Part shown: positions 52,888-64,000 of the stretch, piece after piece | Position numbering within the stretch: the stretch's first letter is position 1 | Layout of the letters: every line of letters starts with the position of its first letter | Assembly (NCBI RefSeq): GCF_016808335.1 | Contig: NC_053143.1 | Coordinates: forward strand, 53,847,441-53,911,440 | Source of the DNA: Panicum virgatum | Lineage: Eukaryota > Streptophyta > Magnoliopsida > Poales > Poaceae | Direction of reading: 5' to 3' | Length of the DNA stretch: 64,000 bases | Position numbers and translations under genes: made by a program | Notes under the pieces: generated by a model | What the model saw: only the letters and a program-made list of their open reading frames with translations | What the model was told of the DNA's origin: nothing | The model's database searches: none

Positions 52888-55800
52888 GATTTCACAAGAC
52901 ACAAAGAAAAACAGCAGATTACAATGTTCTCCAGGGGCTAGATCGCAAAAGCTCCATCTCCTCCATGGCTGCCGTACAGGAACTAGAATCTGGCCAAAAT
53001 TGCAGCGATTTAGACCACAAGAGAGAGGGAAAAGTGGGGGAAAGAAAGAGGAGATTGAGGGGAATCCGTTTTACTGCTTACCCATGGTGGAGGTGGATCA
53101 TAGCGACGGGAACCGAAGCCGGAAGGGGGGGCGGCATTGGTCTGTTCATGACCAGCGAACAAGCCTGGGCAGCAATGCTGTGTAGGGGCGATGTAAGGGG
53201 TCTGGGCGACCTGCTGCAGGGGGCGAGGGGCGAGGTGTTGCTGGGGAACGGAGGAGGCCAGCACGCTCGGCCTTGGTGGTGGCGTGCTCTCGGGAGAGGG
53301 GCGGCGCACACAGGGCTGGGCACCTCCACGTTCAGCAACAGGGGAGGTCACAAGGTGTCTTGGCCCCGCGACGTAGGCGCAAGGTGAGTCGCATGCAGGG
53401 GAGGGTGCCATGGAGTAGGGGCGCAGGGAGGCCTGGGCGCCTGGCTCCCTGATGGCGGTGCTGGGTAGGCTCGGCGTGCTGGTGCCTCACGAGCAGGAGG
53501 AGGGTACGGGTGGCGTGGAGCCCTAGAGCCGGCGATGCAGAGGAGGTCGCAGGGGCTTGGGCATCGCGATTTATAGGCACGGGCGCGTGGAATGCAACGC
53601 ACGCACGCCCAGGAGGAGACGTCGCACAGCACCTGGACCCGATGAGGTCAGCTGCTAAAGAGCCAAGCAGGTTGCATGCAGGACTGGGCTGGACCGAAGG
53701 GGTTTGAGCTAAGCCGAAATGGGTTTGTTCATGGGCCGAAGAAGGTTAAGTCTGCAGGCAACACCTTTTTAAAGGACGCAGATGGTCGGGCTTGCATGAC
53801 GTGCATGCTGTGGACTGCAACGAGGGCCCTCCGATCTCGAGGTGAAGTCCGAAATAGGCATGGCGCGAACAGCTAGCTCGTGCGTGTGGTACGACCAGAT
53901 CAAGCATGCATGGTCGTACCAAACTCGTTGAACGAGTCCTGACGCGCACGCACAGGAGTACCAAGCATGGCACGATAAAGCTGCTGTAGCCAAGAAAGAA
54001 AAGGATCGAAGGTGGATGATAGTTGAGACCGGTAGCTTTGGAGAGAGGGAAAGGAGTGACAGGGTGGCTACTATACTGAGGAAGAGAGCGGGGAAATCCA
54101 TGGCATCTTACGGTGTTGGAGAGGAATAGAGGGAAAAGGGTGGATGGTGATAAAACGCTTGATTCAACTGCAATGAAATATTCGGAACTGAAGAACGATA
54201 TAAAGAAAGAGAAAAAACTCAAAAGATTTCTCATCTCATGGAGAAACTACGAAGTAACCCCAACTTGGTGAAGGAAAATGATCGGCGATGATTGTCAGTC
54301 AGCTAGCTTCGATAAGCTATTAAGCTTTGGAAAGGAAAGGCAAAAGACGAGAACAAGGGTGTTTGTTTTCGGTACATTAACGAGAAGCTTTGAACGGAAA
54401 CGCGACAAACAACGAGATCAAGGCGATGGCCAAGATCAAGCTTGCACGCAACACGATTCTAGGATTTAGGGCGGACTAGAGCCAAAACGAGTTGAATCCA
54501 ACTCGAGATGAAAAGAAAAAGAAAGGATTTCATTTGTCGAGAATATATTTTCATTCTTAAAACAAATCTAGAAAAGTCTAGATAAATATTTTAAACAATG
54601 AAAAGGATACCTTGATGATCCGAAAATTCATGAAAGTTTATTGAAGGTAGTTCGGGACATGAGAATCCAAATAAAATACTTGGAACTCATGAAAAAGATT
54701 TTAGAGCTTTCCATTAAATGATTTTAACTCTAGAGAAATTGAGAATAAACTTTTCCGGAAATTCTGGAAATTTCTCATAAAACCTTAAAGGTGTATGAAG
54801 TTATTTTAAAAGATATTCACATCCTAAAATTAAATATTTTAGGGTGTGACAGATGTGCATCGAATTGAATTGATGTCAGCAGATGTGGGTTGGGAGCTGC
54901 TATGGAAGAGTATGAACCTTAGTGAACCGATCGAAGTGCAAACCTTACAAGGTGTAGGGATGGAGGAGATCGTTCATATGTGTGGTGGACTTCATCTAGC
55001 AATCAAAGTTATTGCTAGTGTTCTGGCAACAAAAGAGCGAACTGAGAGCGAATGGAGAAAGGTTATAAACAGAAGCGCTTGGTCCATGGGCAAACTTCCT
55101 ATCGAGCTTAGAGGAGCATTGTATCTGAGTTATGATGAGCTACCAAGGTGTTTGAAGCAATGTTTCCTCTATTGCGCATTGTATCCGGAAAATATGATAA
55201 TGCATCGTGATGATCTTGTCAGGTTTTGGGTCGCTGAAGGTTTTGTAGAAGAGGAAGAAGAATAACTTCTTGAAGATACAGCTGAAGAATATTACTATGA
55301 GTTGATATATAGAAATCTGCTTCAACCAGCCCCTATATGTTTTGACTACTCTTTCTGCAAAATGCATGATCTTCTGAGGCAACTTGCTGGACATTTATCA
55401 GGAGAAGAATATTTTTGTGGAGATATACTATCATTTAGTGCTAAACCTTTCTCCAAGTTGCGACGAGTTTCAATTGCCAATGACAAGAATTCTTTAATTT
55501 TCCCCAATGTGGACAGGGACCATAGTAGAGTAAGGACATTAAACATTCGTTTTGCTAAGTCACCAGGATCTGAGAACACAATATTTAGAAGATTTTCACA
55601 CCTTCGCGTATTTAAATTTGACTGGCTCGCTAATACAATTTATTCCAAATTCCATTCGAAATATGGTACATTTACGGTCACTAGATCTTGATTTGACTGG
55701 CATATGTTATCTTCCAGAGTCCATCAGTTCTCTCATAAGTCTTCAAATATTAAACCTGGAAGGTTGTTATTCTCTGGGAAGCCTTCCTTTGGGAATTACT

Positions 55801-56958
55801 CAATTATGCAACTTAAGACGCATCGGTCTCCGTGAAACACCAATAAATCGGGTTCCAAAAGGGATAGGACTATTGAAAAATCTGAATGATTTAGAAGGAT
55901 TTCCGATTGGTAATAGCAGTGATAATTCAAAAATGTGGGATGGATGGAATTTGGATGAATTGGATTCTCTTTTGCAGTTGAGGCGTCTTGATATGATTAA
56001 ATTGGAAAAGGCAGCTCATTGTGGTGTAGAATCTTTACTAAAATATAAAAAACATCTCAAAGTTTTGCGTCTGTGGTGCACTGAGTTTCCATTTCCATAT
56101 GAACACTATCATGAAGAGGATATTAGTAGGATTGAGAGTATATTTGAGCAGCTGATCCTTCCGCAGAGCTTGGAAGAGCTAGTATTTGGGGGATTCTTTG
56201 GTCGGAAATTTCCCACTTGGATTGATGGTGCTCATTTATCTTCAGTGAAACACTTAAGCCTCGTTAATTGCAGATCCTGTCTGTACCTCCCTCCTATCGG
56301 GCAGCTACCTAACTTGAAGTATTTGGAAATTATGGGGGCAAGCATGGTTGCCAAGATTGGGCCTGAATTTGTTAGCTACATGGTGAGTAATTCATCCTCT
56401 GCAGAGGCAATTGCATTCCCGAAGCTTGAATCGCTGCTCATGCGACAGATGCCCGAATTAGAGGAGTGGTCATTCATCGAAAAAGAAGAAAAATCAGCAG
56501 TAAATGAAGAAGGCGTTGGAGGTGGACCTGAAAAGGGGGAAGCTCCATGTCCAAGAATGGAGCTACTGCCTAGTTTGAAGAACTTGTATATTGACGACTG
56601 ACCAAATCTGCGAGCTCTCCCACAACAGCTTGGACAGCAGGCCACCAGCTTGAAGGAGCTCCAACCGAGATATGTGGGTAACCTTAAGGTGGTGGAGAAT
56701 TTCCCGTTCCTCTCACAGGTCCTTGTAATTGAAGGATGTGAACGCCTGGAGAGGGTATCAAATCTTCCCCAAGTGAGACGGCTGCGAGCACATGACTGTC
56801 CAGATTTGAGATGTGTTGAGAAGTTGGACAACTTGCAGCAGTTGTGGCTCGACGAGGATATGCAAGAGATCTCCTCACTATGGGTGCCTAGGCTTGCGCG
56901 GCAGTCCCGACAACTTCACTGCGAAGACCTGGATATCTACACTTGGACAAGGGGATAA

Positions 56959-57294
56959 TCTATTGATGCCTTATTAGATGGCTATAAGAAGATACTGGGT
57001 ATCAAGCATTGCCTAGAATTTATTTTCTTACATCCTTTCTTACAGTGTTCAGTTTGTACTGTTTTAACATGTCATAGAGTAGTTATAGTTACCCTTCATG
57101 AAGAGTACTCCACCTGGATGATGGAACTGACTAGAGATTTACTACATCCCTGATGGGAAAAGTATCTTCCAAGAACCTGATTTATTTGTAAGTTGCAGAA
57201 CACCCTAGAAACTTCTTAACAGCTCGTCTGAAGACCTACTTGGTTTATGGTTACCACTGATTAACGGCATAAGAATTATTCAATTAATGTATAA
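56959..57294. other. NLR 3' flank
   Basis: 3' untranslated and flanking sequence of the NLR relic. Nothing else is seen. Confidence 0.5.
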
Positions 57295-60200
57295 TCTATT
57301 ATCTTAATACAATAGTGTTAAAAGAAGCCACCACATTCGCCAAGAGGGTTTAGAAATTCCCACGTTAATCTAAAAAAGAGAAGAATATACACCGTTGGAT
57401 TTTATGAAGATCTAACGGTCTATATTATTATAAGATCTTAATACAATAGTGTTAAAATAAATCACCACGCTCGCCGAGAGGGTTTAGAAATTCCCACGTA
57501 ATCTAAAAAAGAGAAGAATATACACGTTGGATTATGTGAAGATCTAACGGTCTATATTATTCTAAGAATTCATATCATATAAAAAAATCCATATCACATA
57601 AAAATCCACATTGAATAAATTTTTTTATATTTCCTATTGTTATTAGAGTCGGACTCCATTGTTTTAGCGACATTAAACTGTCTATACTTGGAAAGGTTGC
57701 ATGCTTCGTTTCTGGCAAGGTTACATCAAGCAAACAAAGTTTGGTTGCTCAAACTAGGGCTCTATACTGCTTCGTTTATGGATAGGATTTAAAAAATAAA
57801 GAAAGGTCACATCATAAAGATATATCCGTTTCTATCACGTACACTCTCACGTACATCAAAGCTTTTGCTCGGTACAAGACCGACTCTGTCATCTATATTA
57901 GGCTCAATATATAAATAGAACCTTAAAACAATTGGTACAATTAGCTTTGTCTTGCACAGTTTTTTTCTAGCCGAAAAGAGTTCTCCGTCGTTTCTCAACC
58001 TGATCTCTCAAAGAGGTCTAGAAATTCCCACGTTAATCTAAAATTGCACCGTCGGATTTTATGAAGGTCTAATGGCTTAGATTTATCTAAAGAGCCCATA
58101 TCAAATACGACTAAAAATATTAGATTATTAATAGAAAAGATAATAATATGCATATATAATAAATTCTATAAAAGGAAAAGAATATACAACCAATAAGATA
58201 AGCAACTCTTTACTAATTTCTCATCTGCAGTTCCAGAAAAACAATCACACATACCAAAACCAAAATATAAAAATTAGCACTTTTTTATTTTGGAAAAGGA
58301 CTGTGGCAATATGCGTGACATCCTGCGTGGCAACAACACCAGGACGACATCGTTATCCGCTCCATGGCTCTCTAGGCGAGCGACTCATGTCCGGGCCATC
58401 CGGGGGCAGATTTTATCTCTCCATTGCATCTGCTGATTTGCATCCATAGAAGATTAATTATTTTTATCTACGATCGATTTAGAATATGAATAAAGTTTTA
58501 TTCATCACACTTAAAATTCTCCAATCACCTGGACATTGAGGCTTCATTCAGTTGATGGTGGCTGCCTAGGCGGCAAGCATTCCTTGATCTACAGAGAGGT
58601 GTCCCTAGGCTTGCAGGATGCCTGGGGCTAGAGACCGGGCACGAGGGGTGGTAGTGGTTAGCACTTAGCAGCATGGTGGTGTGGCTAAAGCGCCGCCAAA
58701 GTCATCATGAGCTACTCATATGTATCTCATGCACGTTCTCGAGAGAACGACGATAGTTGCAAGCGGCTAGGATAGGTACAAGTTTCAATAGGGGAGGAAG
58801 ATCATTGGACTAGCAAGAGGGCAATAAATAGAGGTGAAGACGGGTCTTGGCCATCGACCATCTATCGGACATGATTGACGACATCTTCGGTGGAGTGAGG
58901 AGGTGAGGACAAGAACGTTGGCCACATACAGCCTGAGCTCGGTGGTGGCCAATTAAAAGCTGCATGTCAGGCAGTGCAGAATATAACAGATCAATTGTTG
59001 GCCGAGTCTGAAAGAAACAATGGTTGCTTTCTTAGGAGAGGAGCTAACCACAGCATAGAGAAAGCTAATAAGGTTGAGGTTGAATCCATCAGCATCTTTA
59101 ACCCAAAAAACTAACATGCCGTTACATGATGATTGATAACTGCATGGAATAGAGTCGAGGAAGCGACACAGCTTGCTTTTTGCATTTTTTTGCAGGGTTA
59201 GCAAAAGAAGGAGAAGCGATGAGGGAGCACTACAGAAGGGATGAATTAGCAAGTTTGGCAACATGAGAGCGGGAATGACACAAAATCGAGTCGCAATATG
59301 ATGTATTAGTTATTATCAAGCAAACTTCTGGCAAGGCGCAGTTGATAGTGTGCAGCTAAGGATCGGTACACACAATGTAGGAGCTGATTAAGTGTGGCAA
59401 TCTATTCTTCAAAGTAGCATGTTTGCGATGGGATATTGATCTATATATGTTGAATAAAAACTTCATCAAGAAAATTAAAGATTAGACAACACTTAATTAT
59501 TGCAAAGCATAATTGGGTGATAGGGGAAGCATAAACTGTGGACATCAGATGTGTCCGCTGGACCGACTGCACCATACAAATTTCTTTTGAAAACAACCTT
59601 ACAACATATATTGTAGATGTAGCAGTCTTACAAAAAGGTCCTCCAAAGCGAAGCTAATTATGAACCAGGCCTAAACGACGACTAGACACACACGAACACC
59701 TCCACTCACAGTAGAAGCGAGAGCCTAAAGGAATTCACGAGCGAGCTACAAAACACAGTCGTCACCTCCATGAAGCTCAGCGATGAAAGCCACCAGAGGC
59801 ACCAGAGTCCGAAGGAACTCATAATGATGCTTGGAGCTATAGGGCGGAGAAGCCTACCTAGGAGTTTGAAGAGAAAGAATACTTCGTTGATGAAGACCAA
59901 CACCGGTGACCCAAGGACGCAGAGAAAAGCGATGCCAACATGTAGAAAACAGAATCCTCAAATCCAAGGGAAGTTTTGCAATGTAACAAACAACAGAGGT
60001 CCACAGGAACCCGGATAGAAAAAAAGCTCAAAGCTGCTTCAATAAAAAAGATAGCGGGGTGAGATGAGAAGCAAACTAGAGTTAAAAAAATTAGCAAACA
60101 AAGACCACTTAGATTCACTCTGAAGAACAAAAGCAAATCCACAACACAAGCAAGCAAATCTACCTTGACTAACCAAAACTAAAGTAATCAGATCGGTAGA

Positions 60201-61151
60201 AACCTGGAAGCAAGAGAAAGTAGGGGAAAAGGAGGAAGAAGGAGGAAGATGAAGAGCTGAACCAGAGAGCGAGGAAACGAAGGAAGAGGGATGAGATTCG
60301 GTCAGGCAGAGCGAGATGAAGAAGAGGGAGGGAAGAAACCTTTATTCAAGCTCACCCTACAGCCATCGTAGCAAGCCACAACGACGAGGGCACTAGCGGC
60401 ACCAGCAATAGCCACAACTGGGGGGAGGGGGGCAAGCGCCCATTCGAGCATAACAAAGTACAGATAGTATACACCAAGAGAAAGGAGGCTGGCCCACCTC
60501 CTTCTCATCGTCAAGTTGGGAGCGATGGGATCTCTATGAGCTATAGGAGAACGGGATGGGAGACGATAAGATTAGAGGAAGCTTCGCAAGCTCGCTTGAT
60601 ATTCAGATGGGCATCGGGTAAGGCATTGGTTACAAAACGATGGTGGTTTAGTGATGATAAAAATTTAAGATCCTACAATATCTATATCTTTTTACCAAAT
60701 ACTCATAAACACTTCAATCAATATGAATAAATCAATTGATCTATAAGAAAATATTTAAGTTCATTAGATCTTGAAATTAGAAATATATGAACTACAAATA
60801 GATCCATTGGTCGTACAAATTTAGGCTATACAAAATAGAGCATGCAGAAGAGTACAACAAATAAATATAAACATGTTTTAAATGTTAAGAGTGTTTAGGA
60901 ATTACAAAGTTAGTTGAAAAGTAAAAGAAATAACACTAAGTTTTATGATGATTTAGTGGTTTTATTAACCTGTGACATTACCTTGGCATTGATTTACGTT
61001 GGTATTATCACTTTGATGGTCTCAGAATTTACTTGATCAAGAAACAAAAAAAAATCATTTGAATTAATTAATTTTAAAATTTTAAAATAAATATAAATAT
61101 TAGTACGAAAATTCTAGATACCCGCGCTATTTGCACGGGCCACCTTGCTAG
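57295..61151 (+). mobile_element. candidate non-autonomous Helitron
   Basis: The proposed 5' end TCTATTATCTTAATAC starts after an A. The proposed 3' end has the hairpin CCCGCGC-TATTT-GCACGGG (61121-61139), eight bases, then CTAG (61148-61151) followed by T. TC..hairpin..CTRR at an A/T site is the Helitron signature. The 5' end is duplicated in tandem, and a related piece recurs near 58005-58095. No Rep/helicase coding is seen. Inside, 59690-60530 holds an A-rich segment and a hydrophobic minus-strand ORF (60302-60508) that may be a captured fragment; I recognise neither. Confidence 0.6.
57301..57568. repeat. 134-bp tandem duplication at Helitron 5' end
   Basis: ATCTTAATACAATAGTGTTAAA starts at 57301 and again at 57435. 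The two units share TTTAGAAATTCCCACG, GAAGAATATACAC and GAAGATCTAACGGTCTATAT. A third, partial copy with AGAAATTCCCACGTTAATCT is at about 58018. Confidence 0.85.
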
Positions 61152-61245
61152 TTGATATCATACTTAAATGGTTCATTTAAGCCTGAACGTGCATTTGTTT
61201 TGAGCTCACTCAAAAAATCTCTAGGGGTAAGCAATGATCTACTTA

Positions 61246-61506
61246 GAGCAGGGGCAATGATACAGCACGCTGGTCGGCGGATAAACTCCAGCGTGGCTTT
61301 TAATTAATGCAGCAGTAGCTTTGCAGCAGCGCAAACAGCGAATAGGAAGGGAGCGCAGCAGTAGAGCAGTGAATGGGAGCGCAGCGCACGCGTATTCTCC
61401 CGCTTCAAGCCGCCGTCTCGCCAGACACTCGCTGCGCACTCTCTCTCCTTTTCTCTCTCCGCCAGCAATGATTTAGCTGACTTCCAGCCAGCCATAATAC
61501 TTGCTC
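61246..61506. mobile_element. PIF/Harbinger-like MITE (probable)
   Basis: A 261-bp segment between TTA duplications (61243-61245 and 61507-61509) with inverted ends GAGCAGGGG and GAGCAAGTA. The GC-rich interior gives a spurious ORF. The end match is short, so the call is moderate. Confidence 0.5.
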
Positions 61507-61509
61507 TTA

Positions 61510-62708
61510 TCGTGAAATTATTTTAACTCTTCTAATGTTTTTATATGCTTTGTTTAGAACTACAGTCTACAGTCTACATAAACAATTATCTGTGCATCTG
61601 CCATCTAGTGTGCTGATTGCTGCAGGCGAGAGGTGACCATTCATATTTTTCTAGGTTAACTTTTGATATACTAAATTCAGTTCCAATCCCAAGCAGTACA
61701 CCAGGTAGTAAAATGCGTCTAGGAACATGCATTTCGCCTGCACAGCGTGTATGTAGTAGTAAAATGCTGCAAGACTTGTTTTAAAGTTGTGAATATATTC
61801 CAACATTAGAGTGCTTTCTGCAACCAACGGTTGAAACCACCAAGTGAAAGAAATGGAGAAATCAATAACTTGTGTTAAGCGACACAATCGATCCTGGCTT
61901 GTGAAGAGCACAAGCACAATTGCACAAGTGGCAGCGGAAACTTCTCTTAGGATCTGATTGACTAATGACTAGTAGCTTCTTGGTTTGTTCATCACGGTAG
62001 GCCCAATTCGAAACTTGTCTGGATTCAAACCCACTTTGAACAGAATTTTACCCAGGAAGGCCCACAAAAATATCACCCATAAAGCTTTCGCAGGCCGAAG
62101 CTCATCTCCACGTACAATAGCGGTGGCAACAGGCCCATCTGGCTTCTGGTCGTCGAAACGGGGGCTCGTCGCACGCCTCAGAAATCCCCCATACAAAACC
62201 CATGTCTGAAATCGCCGTGGTTTCACTAATCCAATGACAAGTCTGACAGAGTTGTTTGCTGTTGTTGTCAAGTTCACACAGAGAGTTCAAAATTTGCAAC
62301 TTGAAGCAGGGAACCGGGGAAGGTAGAATGCAGAAGTCAGCTATGTTTGTTTGATTGTTTATTTCGGGCAATTTGAACTGGCTTCTCGTCTGACGAAGTT
62401 TGGGGAAGGAAATATACTAAACTTGCTTGCGTGTACATCTGCATAATGCCATTATCATGTGGTGAATCATCAGATCATAATGTTCATCTGATCCTCATTA
62501 ATCATGGACTTTGGTGCAATCAAACATTTTAGAGAAAATTCCATGTGTGACACTGGAAGATAGCTCAATTCCCTCTATTGAATTTTAGTTTCGAATCCTC
62601 GAATGACACCGCCGTCCATTTCATGTATCGTTTCTGTGAGTTCCTCCAGAAACCATGTCAGAAAAAAGACGAAGGGACGAAAGTACCCTTTGCTCTCTAA
62701 TACCATTC
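61510..62708. other. intergenic
   Basis: No gene is supported. ORFs at 61651 and 61969 (minus) have no recognisable domain. Confidence 0.45.
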
Positions 62709-62925
62709 TGTAACATTTCGCCTCCCCGAGCAAGGTCGGGTCCGCTTACATCTGGTAGCTTAACTAGGACATGAACTACTCTTACATACCAACATAAGTC
62801 TTTTCTACATCCTCACTTGTGCGCACCCGGAAAGTATTTTCCGATCGCTCACACATCCCGAAATTGCTCCAGGGGTGTCACACCGAGGCCAAGTCGCGCA
62901 GCGGTCAGGGGTGCCGAGGCTGGCT
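62709..62925. repeat. retroelement LTR scrap
   Basis: TGTAACATTTCGCCTCCCCG, AGGTCGGGTCCGC, ACTTGTGCGCACCCGG and GATTGCTCCA-like blocks resemble a common grass LTR repeat that I recall only in general terms. No partner copy is in the window. Confidence 0.4.
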
Positions 62926-63609
62926 GCCCTTCAACAAATATTAATTTCTATGATATGTGTGTAAATTATGCATAATTTGGACTAATCCCTTACAAAAATA
63001 ATTGTTTACAAAAGTTTGCTCCCGAGTTGTGGCTAAAACAAAAAAAATGAGAAGAAAACTAGCTTTGGATAGTGGTCTTCATTCTTGTATGTTTCCTTCA
63101 TTCTAATTCTAGGGGCAAATTGGTCTTTTCACAGTCAACTTCATGGCATTTGGCCACCAAACTGACGGCCATGTCATTGGAAATTCAGGATCATACGAGG
63201 TAGAGAAATTTTTTTCAAGGTCATGGATAGAATTGAGCTATCTTTTGGTGTCATACAGGGAATTTTCTCAACATTTTAACCACCAGAGCAGCGCTGGGCA
63301 TATGTTTAAAAATTCTAAATTGATACTGGAACGCATGAGATAGAGTTCTAAATTGTTATTTGTTTAGTATGTCTCTACAGTAGTACGTAGTACCTTGTAC
63401 TTTCATATGCAAGCAAGTTTAATTAGTATGAATGGATGAACACGCAAGTTACTTAGTTTATTTTCTCCCAGTGGGATGTGGTTTGTTTGAGAAGTCATGA
63501 CAGGGAGGTGGGAAGAGCTGGTGGTTCGGCATGAATGAGACTCAGATTCCACTTTCAACGCAGTTTGTCAATAAAGCGCTAGGAAAACATCTCCGGTGTT
63601 ACCAGCGGG
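62926..63609. other. intergenic
   Basis: AT-rich. Nothing is recognised. Confidence 0.45.
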
Positions 63610-64000
63610 TTAGGTGTTATCATGTTATCAATTTTAATTACGCTTAAATTTGTACACATAAAATTTTAATAAAAAAATATGAATGGATAGAGCACGCAAG
63701 CATCTACCATCATGCAAAAATTTGAGATGCAACTGAAATTTGTGCAATGAGAAACAAAAAAAAGAAATGAGACTATGAATAGTAGCGGGTTATGAGTCAG
63801 ATATGAACAGTTGAACCCGCAATTATTTAAGTGCAAGATTTTCTTTTTTATTTCTTCTTGCAAAATTTTTTGTTCAACCTCAAACTTTACATGATGGTAG
63901 ATGCTTATGTGCTCTATCTATTCATATTTTTGTTGAAATTTTAGATACACAACTTTAAGTATAATTAAAGTTGGTAACATAGTAACATGTTAATGGGCGG
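63610..64000. repeat. foldback (long inverted repeat) element, possibly cut by window end
   Basis: 63612-63740 is inverted at about 63860-63995. Paired blocks include ATATGAATGGATAGAGCAC/GTGCTCTATCTATTCATAT, GCATCTACCATCATG/CATGATGGTAGATGC, and AATTACGCTTAAA/TTTAAGTATAATT. Arms are about 130 bp with a central spacer of about 120 bp. This fits a foldback or Mutator-like MITE. The outer end and any target duplication may lie beyond 64000. Confidence 0.75.

Larger units (their letters stand above)
45748..54851 (-). mobile_element. long (solo?) LTR inserted in the NLR, with nested elements
   Basis: Ends TGTCACACCC (45748) and GGGTGTGACA (54842-54851), with perfect 5-bp duplications GATGT at 45743-45747 and 54852-54856. 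Removing the copia and hAT insertions leaves about 3.75 kb without any gag-pol. Its 45748-45853 and 50428-51100 parts, inverted, match the LTR ends at 1-1385 and 15802-17014. Lack of internal genes and of an internal direct repeat suggests a solo LTR of a gypsy element with very long LTRs, as in Tekay/Del-type chromoviruses; a non-autonomous element is the alternative. Minus orientation. Low-complexity ORFs at 53000-54200 are not genes. Confidence 0.8.
44771..56958 (+). pseudogene. CC-NB-LRR (NLR) resistance-gene homologue, disrupted
   Basis: ATG 44771 opens an Rx-type coiled-coil domain (FLNDAEQRR, WLAELKDSIYEADDIID). The NB-ARC domain follows: P-loop GTGGVGKTTLA, RNBS-A KQAWICVSQEY, kinase-2 SLFLVLDDIW, RNBS-B VILLTTRN. 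At GVDD a 9.1 kb insertion (45748-54851) interrupts it. The frame continues exactly after the target duplication at 54857 (HRIELMS), then CGGLHLAIK (GLPL variant), CFLYCALYPE (RNBS-D) and MHDLLRQLA (MHD). LRRs run to 56958. Further lesions are TAA at 55263-55265 (glutamine expected), a one-base insertion in the T-run near 55611, and TGA at 56599-56601 (cysteine expected). The product would otherwise be a normal-length single-exon CNL. Kinase-2 ends in W, as in non-TIR NLRs. Confidence 0.93.

Overview
The window is nuclear DNA of a flowering plant, almost certainly a grass. Evidence: nested LTR retrotransposons of plant Tat and copia type, a CACTA transposon with the grass-typical TTTTGTCCCGG subterminal hairpins, a CC-NB-LRR gene, a NAC domain, split genes with GT-AG introns, and GC-rich leader segments beside AT-rich introns. 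I cannot name the genus; a panicoid grass is a guess. No rRNA, tRNA or CRISPR structure was seen.

Layout. (1) 1-17014 is a nest of LTR retroelements. A complete 13.45 kb Tat-lineage Ty3/gypsy element (2345-15796, 5-bp target duplication GAAAT) sits in older LTR sequence of a second family. Its sense gag-pol is broken many times, but its antisense strand carries a fully open five-exon gene (876 codons) with a plant mobile domain, plus a second acidic antisense ORF. (2) 17170-37668, minus strand, is a ten-exon host gene that joins, with every intron phase agreeing, a basic N-terminus, a coiled coil, two CBP60-type domains and a NAC domain (757 residues). A 12.3 kb CACTA transposon (22913-35196, duplication TAA) sits in its second intron. 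(3) 37669-38375 is a compact head-to-head promoter shared with a two-exon gene for a 189-residue MLKL-N-terminal-like (MCAfunc) helical protein. (4) 39936-40511 is a broken C2-domain fragment. (5) 44771-56958 is a CC-NB-LRR resistance-gene homologue, split by a 9.1 kb insertion that is itself nested (long LTR, holding a copia element and a small hAT element) and further damaged by two stops and a frameshift. (6) 57295-61151 looks like a Helitron, followed by MITEs, an LTR scrap and a foldback element at the window end.

The host genes all belong to families with immune links: CBP60 and NAC regulators, an MLKL/RPW8-like helical protein, and an NLR. The fused CBP60-CBP60-NAC gene, head to head with the MLKL-NTD-like gene, is the most unusual host feature. 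The intact spliced antisense gene inside a coding-dead retroelement is the most unusual mobile-element feature. All splice models were made by eye from frame, phase and GT/AG signals. No database search was possible.
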